This document shows, one piece after another, positions 23,633-32,500 of a DNA stretch of 60,167 nucleotides. The stretch comes from a virus, in IMG/VR virus record IMGVR_UViG_3300017783_000017, positions 1 to 60,167 of that record. One strand, written 5' to 3'. The position numbers and the translations under genes were made by a program. The notes below the pieces were generated by a model. That model did no database searches. It saw only the letters and a list, made by a program, of their open reading frames with translations, and had not been told where the DNA came from. Numbering within the stretch: the first letter of the stretch is position 1; each line of letters starts with the position of its first letter.

Positions 23633-23953
23633 TTATTTTTTACCAGTGCTGTCAAATTTTTGATTTGTTACATCACTGTATTTGTTGACAATTTCTTCAA
23701 GTTCAGCTCTACGCTCTTTATCAAGTTTTGCTTCGTTTTCTAAAGCCATAGTAAGTTTTGTATTCAAGCGTATCATGTCGTTGTCTAACATGCGAACTCT
23801 GTCAACCAGTTTTATTAGTGTAGCCATAGCATCACCAACGACAGGTTGAATTTCGGTCGTAACCCATTTCCAAATATAATATACAAAGTAACCTAACCCA
23901 GTAGCCGCGACTATTGGAAAACCATAATCACTTACTACTTGACTTAGATCCAT
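23633..23953 (-). CDS. Small membrane protein B (paralogue of 24168-24446), holin-like?
   Basis: A 106-residue protein. One membrane segment covers residues ~11-32 (GFPIVAATGLGYFVYYIWKW), followed by an amphipathic helix and a charged coiled coil (LDKERRAELEEIVNKYSDV). The N-terminal 70 residues align with those of the gene at 24446 (MD[FL]...V[SA]D.GFPI...., then D.RV..[ML][DN]ND[ML]..[IL]...[ML]..AL). Its ATG lies inside the preceding gene (26-nt overlap). Topology resembles small BhlA/UviB-type phage holins, but this is a topology guess. It ends abutting the cyclase stop. Confidence 0.7.
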   Translation of the reverse strand: MDLSQVVSDYGFPIVAATGLGYFVYYIWKWVTTEIQPVVGDAMATLIKLVDRVRMLDNDMIRLNTKLTMALENEAKLDKERRAELEEIVNKYSDVTNQKFDSTGKK

Positions 23954-24167
23954 ATTTTTCCTTTTCGTATTTCATTAATAACGTGTTCACCTCGTCTGAC
24001 TTAACAAGCCATCCGTTTTCGTTAACAATAAAGACATCGCCTGGTTTATATAACCAATGAGATTTTGGCGTACCGTCTTTTTGAACACCCATTACTTCTC
24101 CGGGCCAATCACCTTTGACAGTAAAATTATCTCCAGCTTGTTCTACAGTATAGTCTAACCAAATCAC
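23928..24167 (-). CDS. Small soluble protein between two membrane paralogues
   Basis: A 79-residue protein with GTG start immediately after the TAA of the upstream gene (TAAGTG), RBS GAGAG. It is rich in Trp, Gly and Asp (GDWPGEVMGVQKDGTPKSHW), with PGDVFIVNENGWLVK giving a small beta-barrel appearance. The C-terminus is basic (KYGSKSSSK). Not recognised. Sandwiched in one translationally coupled operon with two related membrane proteins, it may be their partner or regulator. The order membrane-soluble-membrane is reminiscent of lysis cassettes, without proof. Confidence 0.65.
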   Translation of the reverse strand: MIWLDYTVEQAGDNFTVKGDWPGEVMGVQKDGTPKSHWLYKPGDVFIVNENGWLVKSDEVNTLLMKYEKEKYGSKSSSK

Positions 24168-24446
24168 TTAATCTCTCCTTGCATCTTCTTTGCCTTCATT
24201 TGCCGCAATCCTATCTACATTAGGTTTTACCTTTAGTGCATGGCTCATAAGCGCATCGATCTTCACAAGATCATTATTCATAGTTTGCACACGATTGTCA
24301 AGACCACTTGTAATATTTTTTAATCCCTTGACAGAACCTGTAACACCTGCTAATATAAATTTTAATGTAGTAAAAACAAATAAACCGGCTGCCAATGCTC
24401 CTGCTATCGGAAACCCTAAATCTGCTACTAAACTTAAAAAGTCCAT
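24168..24446 (-). CDS. Small membrane protein A, holin-like?
   Basis: A 92-residue protein. One membrane segment covers residues ~10-33 (LGFPIAGALAAGLFVFTTLK), followed by an amphipathic helix (SGLDNRVQTMNNDLVKID) and a charged tail. It is paralogous to the 106-residue protein two genes downstream. The late promoter at 24467-24474 and the leader ATAAATACAAGTGGAGGGC are identical over 19 nt with those of the csgF operon. Expression late in infection, small size and a single TM fit a holin or pore accessory. Other membrane roles are possible. Confidence 0.7.
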   Translation of the reverse strand: MDFLSLVADLGFPIAGALAAGLFVFTTLKFILAGVTGSVKGLKNITSGLDNRVQTMNNDLVKIDALMSHALKVKPNVDRIAANEGKEDARRD

Positions 24447-24466
24447 AATGGATTGCCCTCCACTTG

Positions 24467-24474
24467 TATTTATA
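24467..24474 (-). promoter_or_regulatory. Late promoter element TATAAATA (minus strand)
   Basis: Perfect late consensus 21 nt upstream of the membrane protein A start, within a leader shared with csgF. Confidence 0.65.
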
Positions 24475-24490
24475 ACAAAATCTTACGTTT

Positions 24491-24498
24491 GATAAATA
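24491..24498 (+). promoter_or_regulatory. Late promoter element GATAAATA
   Basis: Heads the tail-fibre region, ~95 nt before the gene at 24593. The leader contains GCC/GGC (24516-24525) and an 18-codon ATG...TAG frame (24502-24558) without an RBS. Confidence 0.55.
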
Positions 24499-24592
24499 CA
24501 TATGTCAGATAGTGTGCCGCAAGGCGGACTTATGCTGTACCCACAGCGTAGCTCATAGAACGGGCATAGGACTACTATTATAGGAGAAAACA

Positions 24593-25042
24593 ATGGGAAG
24601 ACCACTTAATAAAAGGTTGATGGGAACGCCGACAGCAGCCGGCAACGAAATCAAAGTAAACTTTCATAACGGCACAGCAGTTAAAGAAGGTTATATCGTA
24701 AAGCAAAAAGGCTCAAAGAAATTTGTATGTGAAGAAATTGGAACAGCAGGCGAATTTACTTGTACACTAACAACTGGTAAATTACCAGCGGCATTAGCGG
24801 CAGGCGAAATGGCTATTTCATTCAAAATGGACGACAGTGAAACTTACACAGTAAGTAAAATTGCTGGACGTAAAGCAACTTTATCTGCTCCAAGTGGAAC
24901 AGGTGCAAACGCTTATGACGGACTTAGTGTAGCGTGGAACTTTAGCACAAGTACTTCAGATGGTGCGGCACAAGTTGAAGAAGCTGGTGACGACAACACA
25001 TTAGTAGGTACTGATGACGACGACTTCACAGAAGACGCATAA
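24593..25042 (+). CDS. Conserved T4-like phage virion protein (MGRPLNKR family)
   Basis: A 149-residue protein with strong RBS TAGGAGAAAACA. The opening MGRPLNKRLMG followed by NEIKV and GYIVKQKGSKKFVCEE and CTLTTGKLP...LAAGEMAI recall a small beta-rich structural protein found just ahead of fibre genes in cyanophages and pelagic myophages. The C-terminus is acidic (DDDDFTED). It has no catalytic signature. The virion role (decoration or tail) is inferred from context and family memory. It starts the long plus-strand tail-fibre transcript. Confidence 0.75.
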   Translation: MGRPLNKRLMGTPTAAGNEIKVNFHNGTAVKEGYIVKQKGSKKFVCEEIGTAGEFTCTLTTGKLPAALAAGEMAISFKMDDSETYTVSKIAGRKATLSAPSGTGANAYDGLSVAWNFSTSTSDGAAQVEEAGDDNTLVGTDDDDFTEDA

Positions 25043-25059
25043 AGCATAAGGATTGAATC

Positions 25060-26034
25060 TTGAAATACGTTAAAGTATCCGATAATAGTTACAAACTTTC
25101 AGTTACTGACGGTGGAACTATCTATCTTTACACCGGAGCAGAAACTGGTGAGGTTCGTATATCTGGTGACTTAATTGTTCAAGGTAATACAACTACAGTA
25201 CAAAGTGAAGAACTTACTGTTAAGGATAATATTATTATTCTTAACCAAGGTGAAACTGGTGCAGGCATCACATTAGATGAAGCAGGCATTAGAATTGACC
25301 GTGGTACTTTACAAGATGCTTATATTGTATTAGATGAGGACATCACTAATTCACGAACAGGATTACCTGGCGTATTTGCTTTTAAATTTAATGACGGATC
25401 AGCGGCAGCGATAAGAACAAATGCTATCAACACCGCTGGTTCCGATTTACATTTAATTAATTCAGGAACAGGTGTTATTACAGTTACTGGTACAACTGAT
25501 TATGAAAATCAAGTAACAGACGACGATGACATCACAAATAAAAAATATGTTGATGATGCTATTAGCACAAGTTTTGCTACTGTATTTTTAAAACAGATTG
25601 GTGACGGCGTATCAAGCCCGTCAAGCATTAGAATCTTTGATAGTGAACCATCACCAGATGGTAGCGGTGTTGATCATAGTAAAATAACTTTTACAATTGA
25701 CGGCGTAATTCATGCAGAGATGTACGATGATAGATTAGAGTATGGTAATTTAAGATTTACTGATACAATAATTGAAACAATCTCAAGTAACGATGACTTA
25801 GTTTTAAGAGCACCTGGTACAGGCGCTGTTAGAATTGATGATACTTTACATATTAACAGTACACCCGGCGACGACGATGTAGCAATAGAACCAACACAGC
25901 CAATAGACGGATCTAAGATTTATATTAGTACACAGTCTACTGGTAAGTCTGGTATTTACTTCGTAAACGACGAAGCAAACAGAGATGAATTGGTAAGTAA
26001 GAATAGAGCATTACTATTTGGAATGCTTTTTTAA
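25060..26034 (+). CDS. Short tail-fibre-like protein
   Basis: A 324-residue beta-rich protein with TTG start (TTGAAATACGTT) behind AAGGATTG. It contains ISGDLIVQGNTTTVQSEELT followed by VKDNIIILNQGETGAGI (residues ~35-70), a recurrent fibre module of marine T4-like phages, VTDDDDITNKKYVDDAI (~155), a typical triple-helix/fibre linker, and NDDLVLRAPGTGAVRIDD (~250), a repeat also found in the two large fibres downstream (LDLVPNGTGILQIDD). It is presumably a trimeric fibre or connector. Confidence 0.7.
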   Translation: MKYVKVSDNSYKLSVTDGGTIYLYTGAETGEVRISGDLIVQGNTTTVQSEELTVKDNIIILNQGETGAGITLDEAGIRIDRGTLQDAYIVLDEDITNSRTGLPGVFAFKFNDGSAAAIRTNAINTAGSDLHLINSGTGVITVTGTTDYENQVTDDDDITNKKYVDDAISTSFATVFLKQIGDGVSSPSSIRIFDSEPSPDGSGVDHSKITFTIDGVIHAEMYDDRLEYGNLRFTDTIIETISSNDDLVLRAPGTGAVRIDDTLHINSTPGDDDVAIEPTQPIDGSKIYISTQSTGKSGIYFVNDEANRDELVSKNRALLFGMLF

Positions 26035-26043
26035 GGAACAAAC

Positions 26044-26379
26044 ATGGCAATAACTAACGCACAATTAACTACAACACAATTAGACCTAATTACTGTTCCA
26101 GCAGATAAATCATATGCAATTACAAATATATTAGTTTGTAATAACCATGCAAGTGATACAGCGGCATTTGATATGCACTTAATTCCAAATGGCGCACCAT
26201 TGAATAACGCTGTGACAAGAGTTATAAGTAATTTAAGTTTACCAGCAGGTGAAACATTTACATTTGATAGTGAGAGAGTTGTTTTAGAAACAGGAGATAA
26301 AGTTTCTTTTACTGCTGATCCTGATATTGGTAGCTCTAACACAAATTTATCATGCACTATAAGTTATTTGGAAGTATAA
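26044..26379 (+). CDS. Small beta-sandwich virion protein (paralogue 1)
   Basis: A 111-residue all-beta protein (VPADKSYAITNILVCNNHA, LPAGETFTFDSERVVLETGD). It shares layout with 32902-33231 and 44778-45098: an initial loop, YxVxxIxVxN strand, DSxxVVLExGDKxxxxA, and a final strand. All three precede or follow fibre genes, suggesting fibre-attached or decorating jelly-roll subunits. RBS AAGGAAC. No catalytic residues are visible. Confidence 0.65.
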   Translation: MAITNAQLTTTQLDLITVPADKSYAITNILVCNNHASDTAAFDMHLIPNGAPLNNAVTRVISNLSLPAGETFTFDSERVVLETGDKVSFTADPDIGSSNTNLSCTISYLEV

Positions 26380-26380
26380 A

Positions 26381-26938
26381 ATGCGTCTAATTAAAGCACA
26401 AAGCACTAACCTAAGAAGTATTACCGGACAAGGTGTAAAATACGATACTGATACGCAAGTTATTGCGGATAGTGAACGTGCTTTGCTTTTACCTAAAGGT
26501 GCAGATGCAACTCGCCCAGGCGAAGCAGGAATATCAACTGCGTCAAACAATGGGCAAATACGATATAATACTACAAGTAATGAAATAGAAGCATATCAAA
26601 ACGGTGCTTGGAGAAAATTACGCTTCAAAGAGCCTAATCAAAATCCAGGTATTGTATTACAAACATTTGGCCCGGGTGACGGCACAGAAACTGTGTTTGG
26701 ACTATTAGCAAGTGGTGATACAGATAATCCTATACCAGCGGCAGCACAAAACGTTTTAGTTTTAGTTGAAAACGTTTTACAAATACCTACAACAAACTAC
26801 ACATTAGAACAAAGCGATGGAACAAATGTTCCTTCAACTGGACCTAATCCGGCTTATGCGGCAGGATGGTACATAGTATTTGGTACAGCAGTTCCTGTAG
26901 GCAAGTTCGTAACAGTCATACACAACTTCGACAAGTAA
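26381..26938 (+). CDS. Tail-fibre-associated protein
   Basis: A 185-residue protein. Its ATG is 1 nt after the previous stop. Residues ~33-75 (LLLPKGADATRPGEAG ... GQIRYNTTSNEIEAYQNGAW) are the fibre-tip module seen also in the 820- and 1109-residue fibres (LPKG...R...G.IRYNT.TN.FE.Y). The C-terminal ~95 residues (VLQTFGPGDGTETVFGL, NVLVLVENVLQIPTTNYTL) match the 'VFVNGVLQxPxxDYT' beta module common in phage fibres. It is a likely short fibre or collar component. Confidence 0.7.
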   Translation: MRLIKAQSTNLRSITGQGVKYDTDTQVIADSERALLLPKGADATRPGEAGISTASNNGQIRYNTTSNEIEAYQNGAWRKLRFKEPNQNPGIVLQTFGPGDGTETVFGLLASGDTDNPIPAAAQNVLVLVENVLQIPTTNYTLEQSDGTNVPSTGPNPAYAAGWYIVFGTAVPVGKFVTVIHNFDK

Positions 26939-26942
26939 ATCC

Positions 26943-26950
26943 TATAAATA
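26943..26950 (+). promoter_or_regulatory. Late promoter element TATAAATA
   Basis: Perfect consensus, 20 nt before the ATG of the 820-residue fibre, with RBS TAGGAG. Confidence 0.6.
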
Positions 26951-26970
26951 CACTGTAGGAGAATACTTTT

Positions 26971-29433
26971 ATGGCACAAGTTGGTCGCATATCGGGCGGT
27001 TTATTACAAGCAAATTTATTACGTAATGGCATTGATCTAAAGTTTGCCAATACTTCTACTGAAATAGCAAGTAGTACTCCTTTGTTACACCTTGATGTAA
27101 CAAACAATAAAATTAATATTAATTCAGAATCATCTACAGATGTTCTAAATATTCCTACAACACTTGCAACAGTAAATTCAATAGGTACAGTAGCAAACAT
27201 CGCTGATATTACTGTAGATAATTCTGCTATAACATCTAACAATGGCAATCTAAATTTAAATGCAGGTACTAATATATTTGCAACATCATTAGCTACCTCA
27301 GGCATTAAGATAGATTTTAATACCATATCTTCAAGAACTACGGATCAGAATATTGAACTTAGACCAAACGGCAATGGTACAGTTAATATTAGAAGTAATT
27401 TAAACAGCACAGGCGGTATACACGCTACAGGAGATATAAACTTTGGCGGTAGTCTAACAATAGGTAATGACGACACTGATGACTTAGTATTCCAAGGTGA
27501 GCTAACAAGTGATTTAATCCCAGACGCAACTGATACATATGACTTAGGTAGTGCAGATAAAAATTGGGGCGATATACATACCCAGTCATTCAATACTGAG
27601 AACACAAATGTAAACAACTTTATTATCGGTACATCAACAATGAATCGCCGACAAGGTAACATGTTTTATGTAAGTACGCTTGGAGACGATACAAATGTTG
27701 GAGATCATCAACACGGTGCATTTAGAACATTACAACATGCATTAGAAGTTGCAGATGCAAGTACAGCAGGCCCAGTAGCAATACATATTTTTCCTGGCAC
27801 ATATCAAGAAGTATGTCCTTTAATAGTTCCTGAAAGAATTACAATCATAGGGCATGATATAAGAAACACAATAATTACACCTACTTCGGATACAAACACA
27901 AATGACATTTTCCAAATACAAGGAAATGTTACTATTGAAAATCTTACAATAAAAGATTTCTTTTCACCTGGACACGCATTTAGTTTTGTTCCTAATGGTT
28001 TAGTAAACGAAAGATCACCTTACATTAGAAACATAACAGTTATTACACAGGGTAGTGTAACTTCTGCAAGCGACCCAAGAGGATATTTGCAAGGAGACGC
28101 AGGTAAAGGTGTTTTAGTAGACGGAAGTATATTAGACTTTGATAGTATAGAAGCAAGTATGTTGTTTCACTCGTGTACTTTTATTACACCTGGCGTTGAT
28201 GCAATTACAATGACAAATGGTGTAAGAGTTGAATGGTTGAATTGTTTTACATATTTTGCTAATAGAGGTTTGTATGCTACAAGAGGCGCTATAGGAAATG
28301 CAAATCCTGATAGCAGTATGCGTTATGGTGCAGAAGTTAGAAGTATAGGTTCTGCATGTGTGTACGGTAATATTGGTGCAGAAGCAGATGGTGCTGATAC
28401 AGTGATGTATCTAATAGGACATAACTTTGCATATATTGGTGTCGACGGTAATGTTACAAATGACGATACATTACATCAGCAAGCAGACGAAGTAATAGAA
28501 ATTAATGATGGTAAGATACACTATGTATCTACTGATCAAAAAGGTACTTTTAGAGTAGGTGAGACTTTTTACGCTGATTATGACACAGGTATTACAAACA
28601 TTGATGCAAATAGTTTAGACTTTACAGGCATACAACAATTAGCAGTAAATGACGGTGTAAGCCAATCTGTTATACAAGGTAACCAAATAGATACTGGAAA
28701 TATTAGAATATCTGGTAATACTATAACAACAACAGACGGTGAATTAGATCTTTCACCTAATACACAAATACTTAATTTAAATAATGCACATTTAACTTTG
28801 CCTAAAGGTTCTGATTTTAATCGTAATGAAACTGAAGGTGACATACGCTATAATACTGATACAAATTTGTTTGAAGCATATTCATCAGGCAATTTAAGTT
28901 TAGGCGGAATATATTCAGATAATCGAGAAACTTATGTAGATGCAACAACTACATCAAATAAATTAGTAATGTATGCGGATAGTTTACTTGCAGGTGAAGT
29001 TGATAATACAGGTATAGTAAACTTAGCTGGATTATCGTCTGGAGATATACTATTTGATGATGCATTAATTACTACGACATTAAGTAATTCAGATTTAGAT
29101 TTAGTGCCAAACGGCACAGGCATTTTGCAAATAGATGACATTGAAATATCAGATCAGTATATAAAAAATCTAAGCAATAATGCACTTACTATAGATCCTG
29201 CAGGAACTGGTTGGGTGAAGTTTGATTCTACAAACGGACTTAGAATTCCAACAGGTACAAACAGCAACAAATATAGCAGTCCTGAATTAGGACATACAAG
29301 ATACAATTCAGAAGCAGAATACATGGAAGTTTGGAATGGAGTTTCATGGCAGCAAGTGGCTGGAGATGGCGGCGGCGTTGACGTTGACGACATAAATGAT
29401 TTGCTTGATTTATACGTGCTTGTATTAGGATAA
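26971..29433 (+). CDS. Tail fibre with right-handed beta-helix domain
   Basis: An 820-residue protein starting MAQVGRISGGLLQANLLRNG, the same N-terminal attachment module as the next fibre. Residues ~100-215 are fibre repeats (NGNGTVNIRSNL, IPDATDTYDLGSADKNWGDI). Residues ~228-480 are pectin-lyase-like: FYVSTLGDDTNVGDHQHGAF then RTLQHALEVA, IHIFPGTYQEVCPLIVPERI, TIIGHDIRNT. Residues ~500-800 hold fibre-shaft motifs and the chaperone-like end LPKGSDFNRNETEGDIRYNT. Such domains bind or cleave surface glycans; no catalytic residues can be assigned. The next gene is a paralogue with an extra LamG domain. Confidence 0.85.
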   Translation: MAQVGRISGGLLQANLLRNGIDLKFANTSTEIASSTPLLHLDVTNNKININSESSTDVLNIPTTLATVNSIGTVANIADITVDNSAITSNNGNLNLNAGTNIFATSLATSGIKIDFNTISSRTTDQNIELRPNGNGTVNIRSNLNSTGGIHATGDINFGGSLTIGNDDTDDLVFQGELTSDLIPDATDTYDLGSADKNWGDIHTQSFNTENTNVNNFIIGTSTMNRRQGNMFYVSTLGDDTNVGDHQHGAFRTLQHALEVADASTAGPVAIHIFPGTYQEVCPLIVPERITIIGHDIRNTIITPTSDTNTNDIFQIQGNVTIENLTIKDFFSPGHAFSFVPNGLVNERSPYIRNITVITQGSVTSASDPRGYLQGDAGKGVLVDGSILDFDSIEASMLFHSCTFITPGVDAITMTNGVRVEWLNCFTYFANRGLYATRGAIGNANPDSSMRYGAEVRSIGSACVYGNIGAEADGADTVMYLIGHNFAYIGVDGNVTNDDTLHQQADEVIEINDGKIHYVSTDQKGTFRVGETFYADYDTGITNIDANSLDFTGIQQLAVNDGVSQSVIQGNQIDTGNIRISGNTITTTDGELDLSPNTQILNLNNAHLTLPKGSDFNRNETEGDIRYNTDTNLFEAYSSGNLSLGGIYSDNRETYVDATTTSNKLVMYADSLLAGEVDNTGIVNLAGLSSGDILFDDALITTTLSNSDLDLVPNGTGILQIDDIEISDQYIKNLSNNALTIDPAGTGWVKFDSTNGLRIPTGTNSNKYSSPELGHTRYNSEAEYMEVWNGVSWQQVAGDGGGVDVDDINDLLDLYVLVLG

Positions 29434-29567
29434 TCTACTAAAACGATAAATACTATTAATGCAGTACAGCGACCTTTGTATTGCAGGGTCAAACTGTGGT
29501 TCGCCGGCAAAGAGCAAATGCTGAGAATTTGGCGAGAGGGACAGGATCCCCGTATTGAGGAGAAGAG
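29434..29567 (+). promoter_or_regulatory. 5' leader with late promoter before LamG fibre
   Basis: GATAAATA at 29445-29452 is followed by a 115-nt leader with a possible ACCTTTGTATTGCAGGGT hairpin (near 29470-29487) and a GGAGAAG RBS. A 21-codon ATG frame at 29459 has no RBS. Confidence 0.5.
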
Positions 29568-32500
29568 ATGGCACTTGGTCGCATTAGTGGTCCGCTCTTA
29601 AAAGCTAACCTTCTAAGGGAGGGTGTAGATCTGGCTTTTGAGAACGACTTGCTATATTTAGATGTAAATAATAGCCGGATTGGTATAAAAACCAACACAC
29701 CCCAATACGATTTAGACGTTAACGGAACAGCAAGAGTTCCACAATTAGAAGTTTCCACAAACGCTAATATTGCAGACGTTACTATATCTGGTAATACAGT
29801 ATCTACGACTAATCCGCAACTTACTTTAGGTACAGCGGATACAGTAGTCTATCAAAACAAAGCACAAATAGATAGCATAGATATTGAAAACAATACTATT
29901 AGCACAAATACAACAAATGAGAATTTAGAATTTGCACCCAACGGTACAGGTACTGTAGAAATATTTGCCGATACAAATGTTTACGGAAATATTGTTGCTA
30001 CAGGTTCAATTACTGCTGACGGTAATATTACCATAGGCGATGCAGATACAGACGATATTACAATTAACGCAGAAGTTGCATCTAATATTATTCCAGATGC
30101 TTCTGCTACATATAACCTTGGTTCAGCAACAAAGCGTTGGAATCAAGTTTTTACAAATACATTATATGCAGACACTGTTTCTGCTAATGACTTACTTGTT
30201 GGTGGTATTGATTTAGCACTTAGACAAGGCAACATGTTATATGTTGCAGAGAATGGTGATGATACACTTACAGGTACACACCCTAATGATCCTTTTGCAA
30301 CTATTCAACAGGCATTAAGTGTAGCAACAGCAGGTGACACAATTCACATATTTCCTGGATTATATCAAGAAACATTTCCAATGACAGTGCCTGCAGGGGT
30401 TACTGTAAAAGGACACAGTATACGTAGTGTCAATATTACACCAACAGCATTATCAAACACTTCAACAGCATTTTATCTTAACGGTGAAAGCACAGTTGAA
30501 GACTTAACAATTAAAGATTTTTTTGCCCCAGGATATGCGTTTGCATTTAATCCAACAGGAATCACAGTCACTACAAGATCACCTTACATTAGAAATGTAA
30601 GTGTGATTACAGCAGGTAGCGTTACTTCTGCAAGTGACCCGAGAGGTTACTTACAAGGTGATGCAGGTGGTGGTGCATATTTAGATGGTGAACTTGCAAC
30701 AGTAGGCAGTAGAGAAGCAGGTTGCTTATTTCATAGTGTAACATTTATTGTACCTAATGCAGATGCACTTAGTTTTACTAATGGTACAAGGGTTGAATGG
30801 TTAAATTCATTTACATATTTTGCACAGCGAGGCTTATATGGTTTTGATAGTGCTAATGGTTTAAAAGGTACAGGACAAACACAAATACGTGTTACTGGAG
30901 GCTCAGGAACATTTAGCGCAGGCCAAACTTTTACTTACTACGACACAGACGGTGTAAGTGTATTAGCACAAGGCACTATTGATACAGTTGATGCTGATAA
31001 TAAATTTTATATCACAGGCAATCTTACAGGACTTACTACAGCCCAAGACAGAGGCGGTAAAACTATAGTAAGATACCAAAATCCTGTAACAGATACAGCC
31101 AAACAAAAATTTGGTGCAAGTAGTTTACAATTAGACGGCACAGAAGATTATATTGGCGTTGGCTCAAACAACGATTTTGGTTTTGGTACAGGCAACTTTA
31201 CAGTTGTAACTTGGATACATCCAACATCTGTAACAGGCACTCGTGTTATTGCAGATATGAGAGCAGGAGCAGATACAGATACGGGACTATTGTTAACAAT
31301 GGCATCAGGTGTTGCATCTGTTTACATAAACGGCTCAACAATATTGACAGCTGGAACTACAACAATGACAACATCAACATGGTATCATGTTGCAGTTGCA
31401 CGTAGCGGAACAACTATCAAATTATTCATTAACGGAAATGAAGAAGCAAGTGCAACTTATAGTGCATCAATGGGCACAGCTAAACCACTAATCATTGGCG
31501 CAAAATACGACGGCAGCGGAGAGTTTTTTGAAGGCAACTATGATGACTTTAGAATTAAAAAAGGCACAGCTCAATACACTGCAAACTTTACAGCACCTAC
31601 AACACAATTAGTTGGAGACAGTGCAACGGTATTATTATTACAATTTAATAATGCTTTAGATAGCAGTATTGAAATAATAGACAATGTAACTACAAGCCAA
31701 GACTTAAGATTTAGTGGAGGCGCAACTGCTGACTTTGTAACTTTAGCTGACAAAACTGACTTTGGCGGAGAGTTACGTTCAATAGCAAGTGCTTGTGTAT
31801 ATGGAAACTACGGAGCATACGGAAATGGTAATGGTGTGCTTATGTATCTCATTAGCCAAAACTTTGCATATATTGGAACTGGTAAAGAAGTAGATAACGA
31901 TATTAATGATGTTGTGCAAGTCAATGAAGTTACAGAATTAAGTAATGCACAAATTAGATTTAGCTCTGTTGATCACAACGGTGATTTTAGAGTAGGTGAT
32001 TTATTTTATGTAAATCAAAAAGATGGAACTATCAATTTTACATCTGCTGATTTCAATGTTAATTCGCAAAATGGTATTACTATTGTAGACGGATCCGATG
32101 TAACAACTATACTCGGTGATCAAATTACAACTGGAAATTTAAAATTTGCTGGCAATACAATTTCAAGTGTTGCAGGTGATATTAATTTAGATAGTGCAAC
32201 AGGACATTTAAAACTTACTGCAACAGGCGGATTACAATTACCTAAAGGTACAACAGCACAGCGTCCAGGAAGTCCTGCTACAGGTCAAATTAGATACAAT
32301 ACAGATACTAATATGTTTGAAGGTTATGACGGTAATTGGATTGCACTTAATGGCGTATATGATTTAGATTTAGACACTTATATTACTGCTGAAAACACAC
32401 CAGGTGCAAATGATGATACTATTAGAATGTATGTTGGTGGTAGTGAAAGAGTTAATATTACAAGTGCAAGATTAGATACTCCAAGAATTGAAGTTGATGA

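Noticed and set aside
24190-24492. Plus-strand 100-codon open frame over the membrane protein gene
   Set aside because: The minus-strand frame has a late promoter, RBS and TM/helix architecture shared with a paralogue.
24502-24558. 18-codon ATG...TAG frame just after a late promoter
   Set aside because: No ribosome binding site and no recognisable sequence. Likely a chance frame in the 5' leader of the gene at 24593.
29459-29524. 21-codon ATG frame in the leader of the LamG fibre
   Set aside because: No RBS and short. Leader hairpin explains the sequence equally well.
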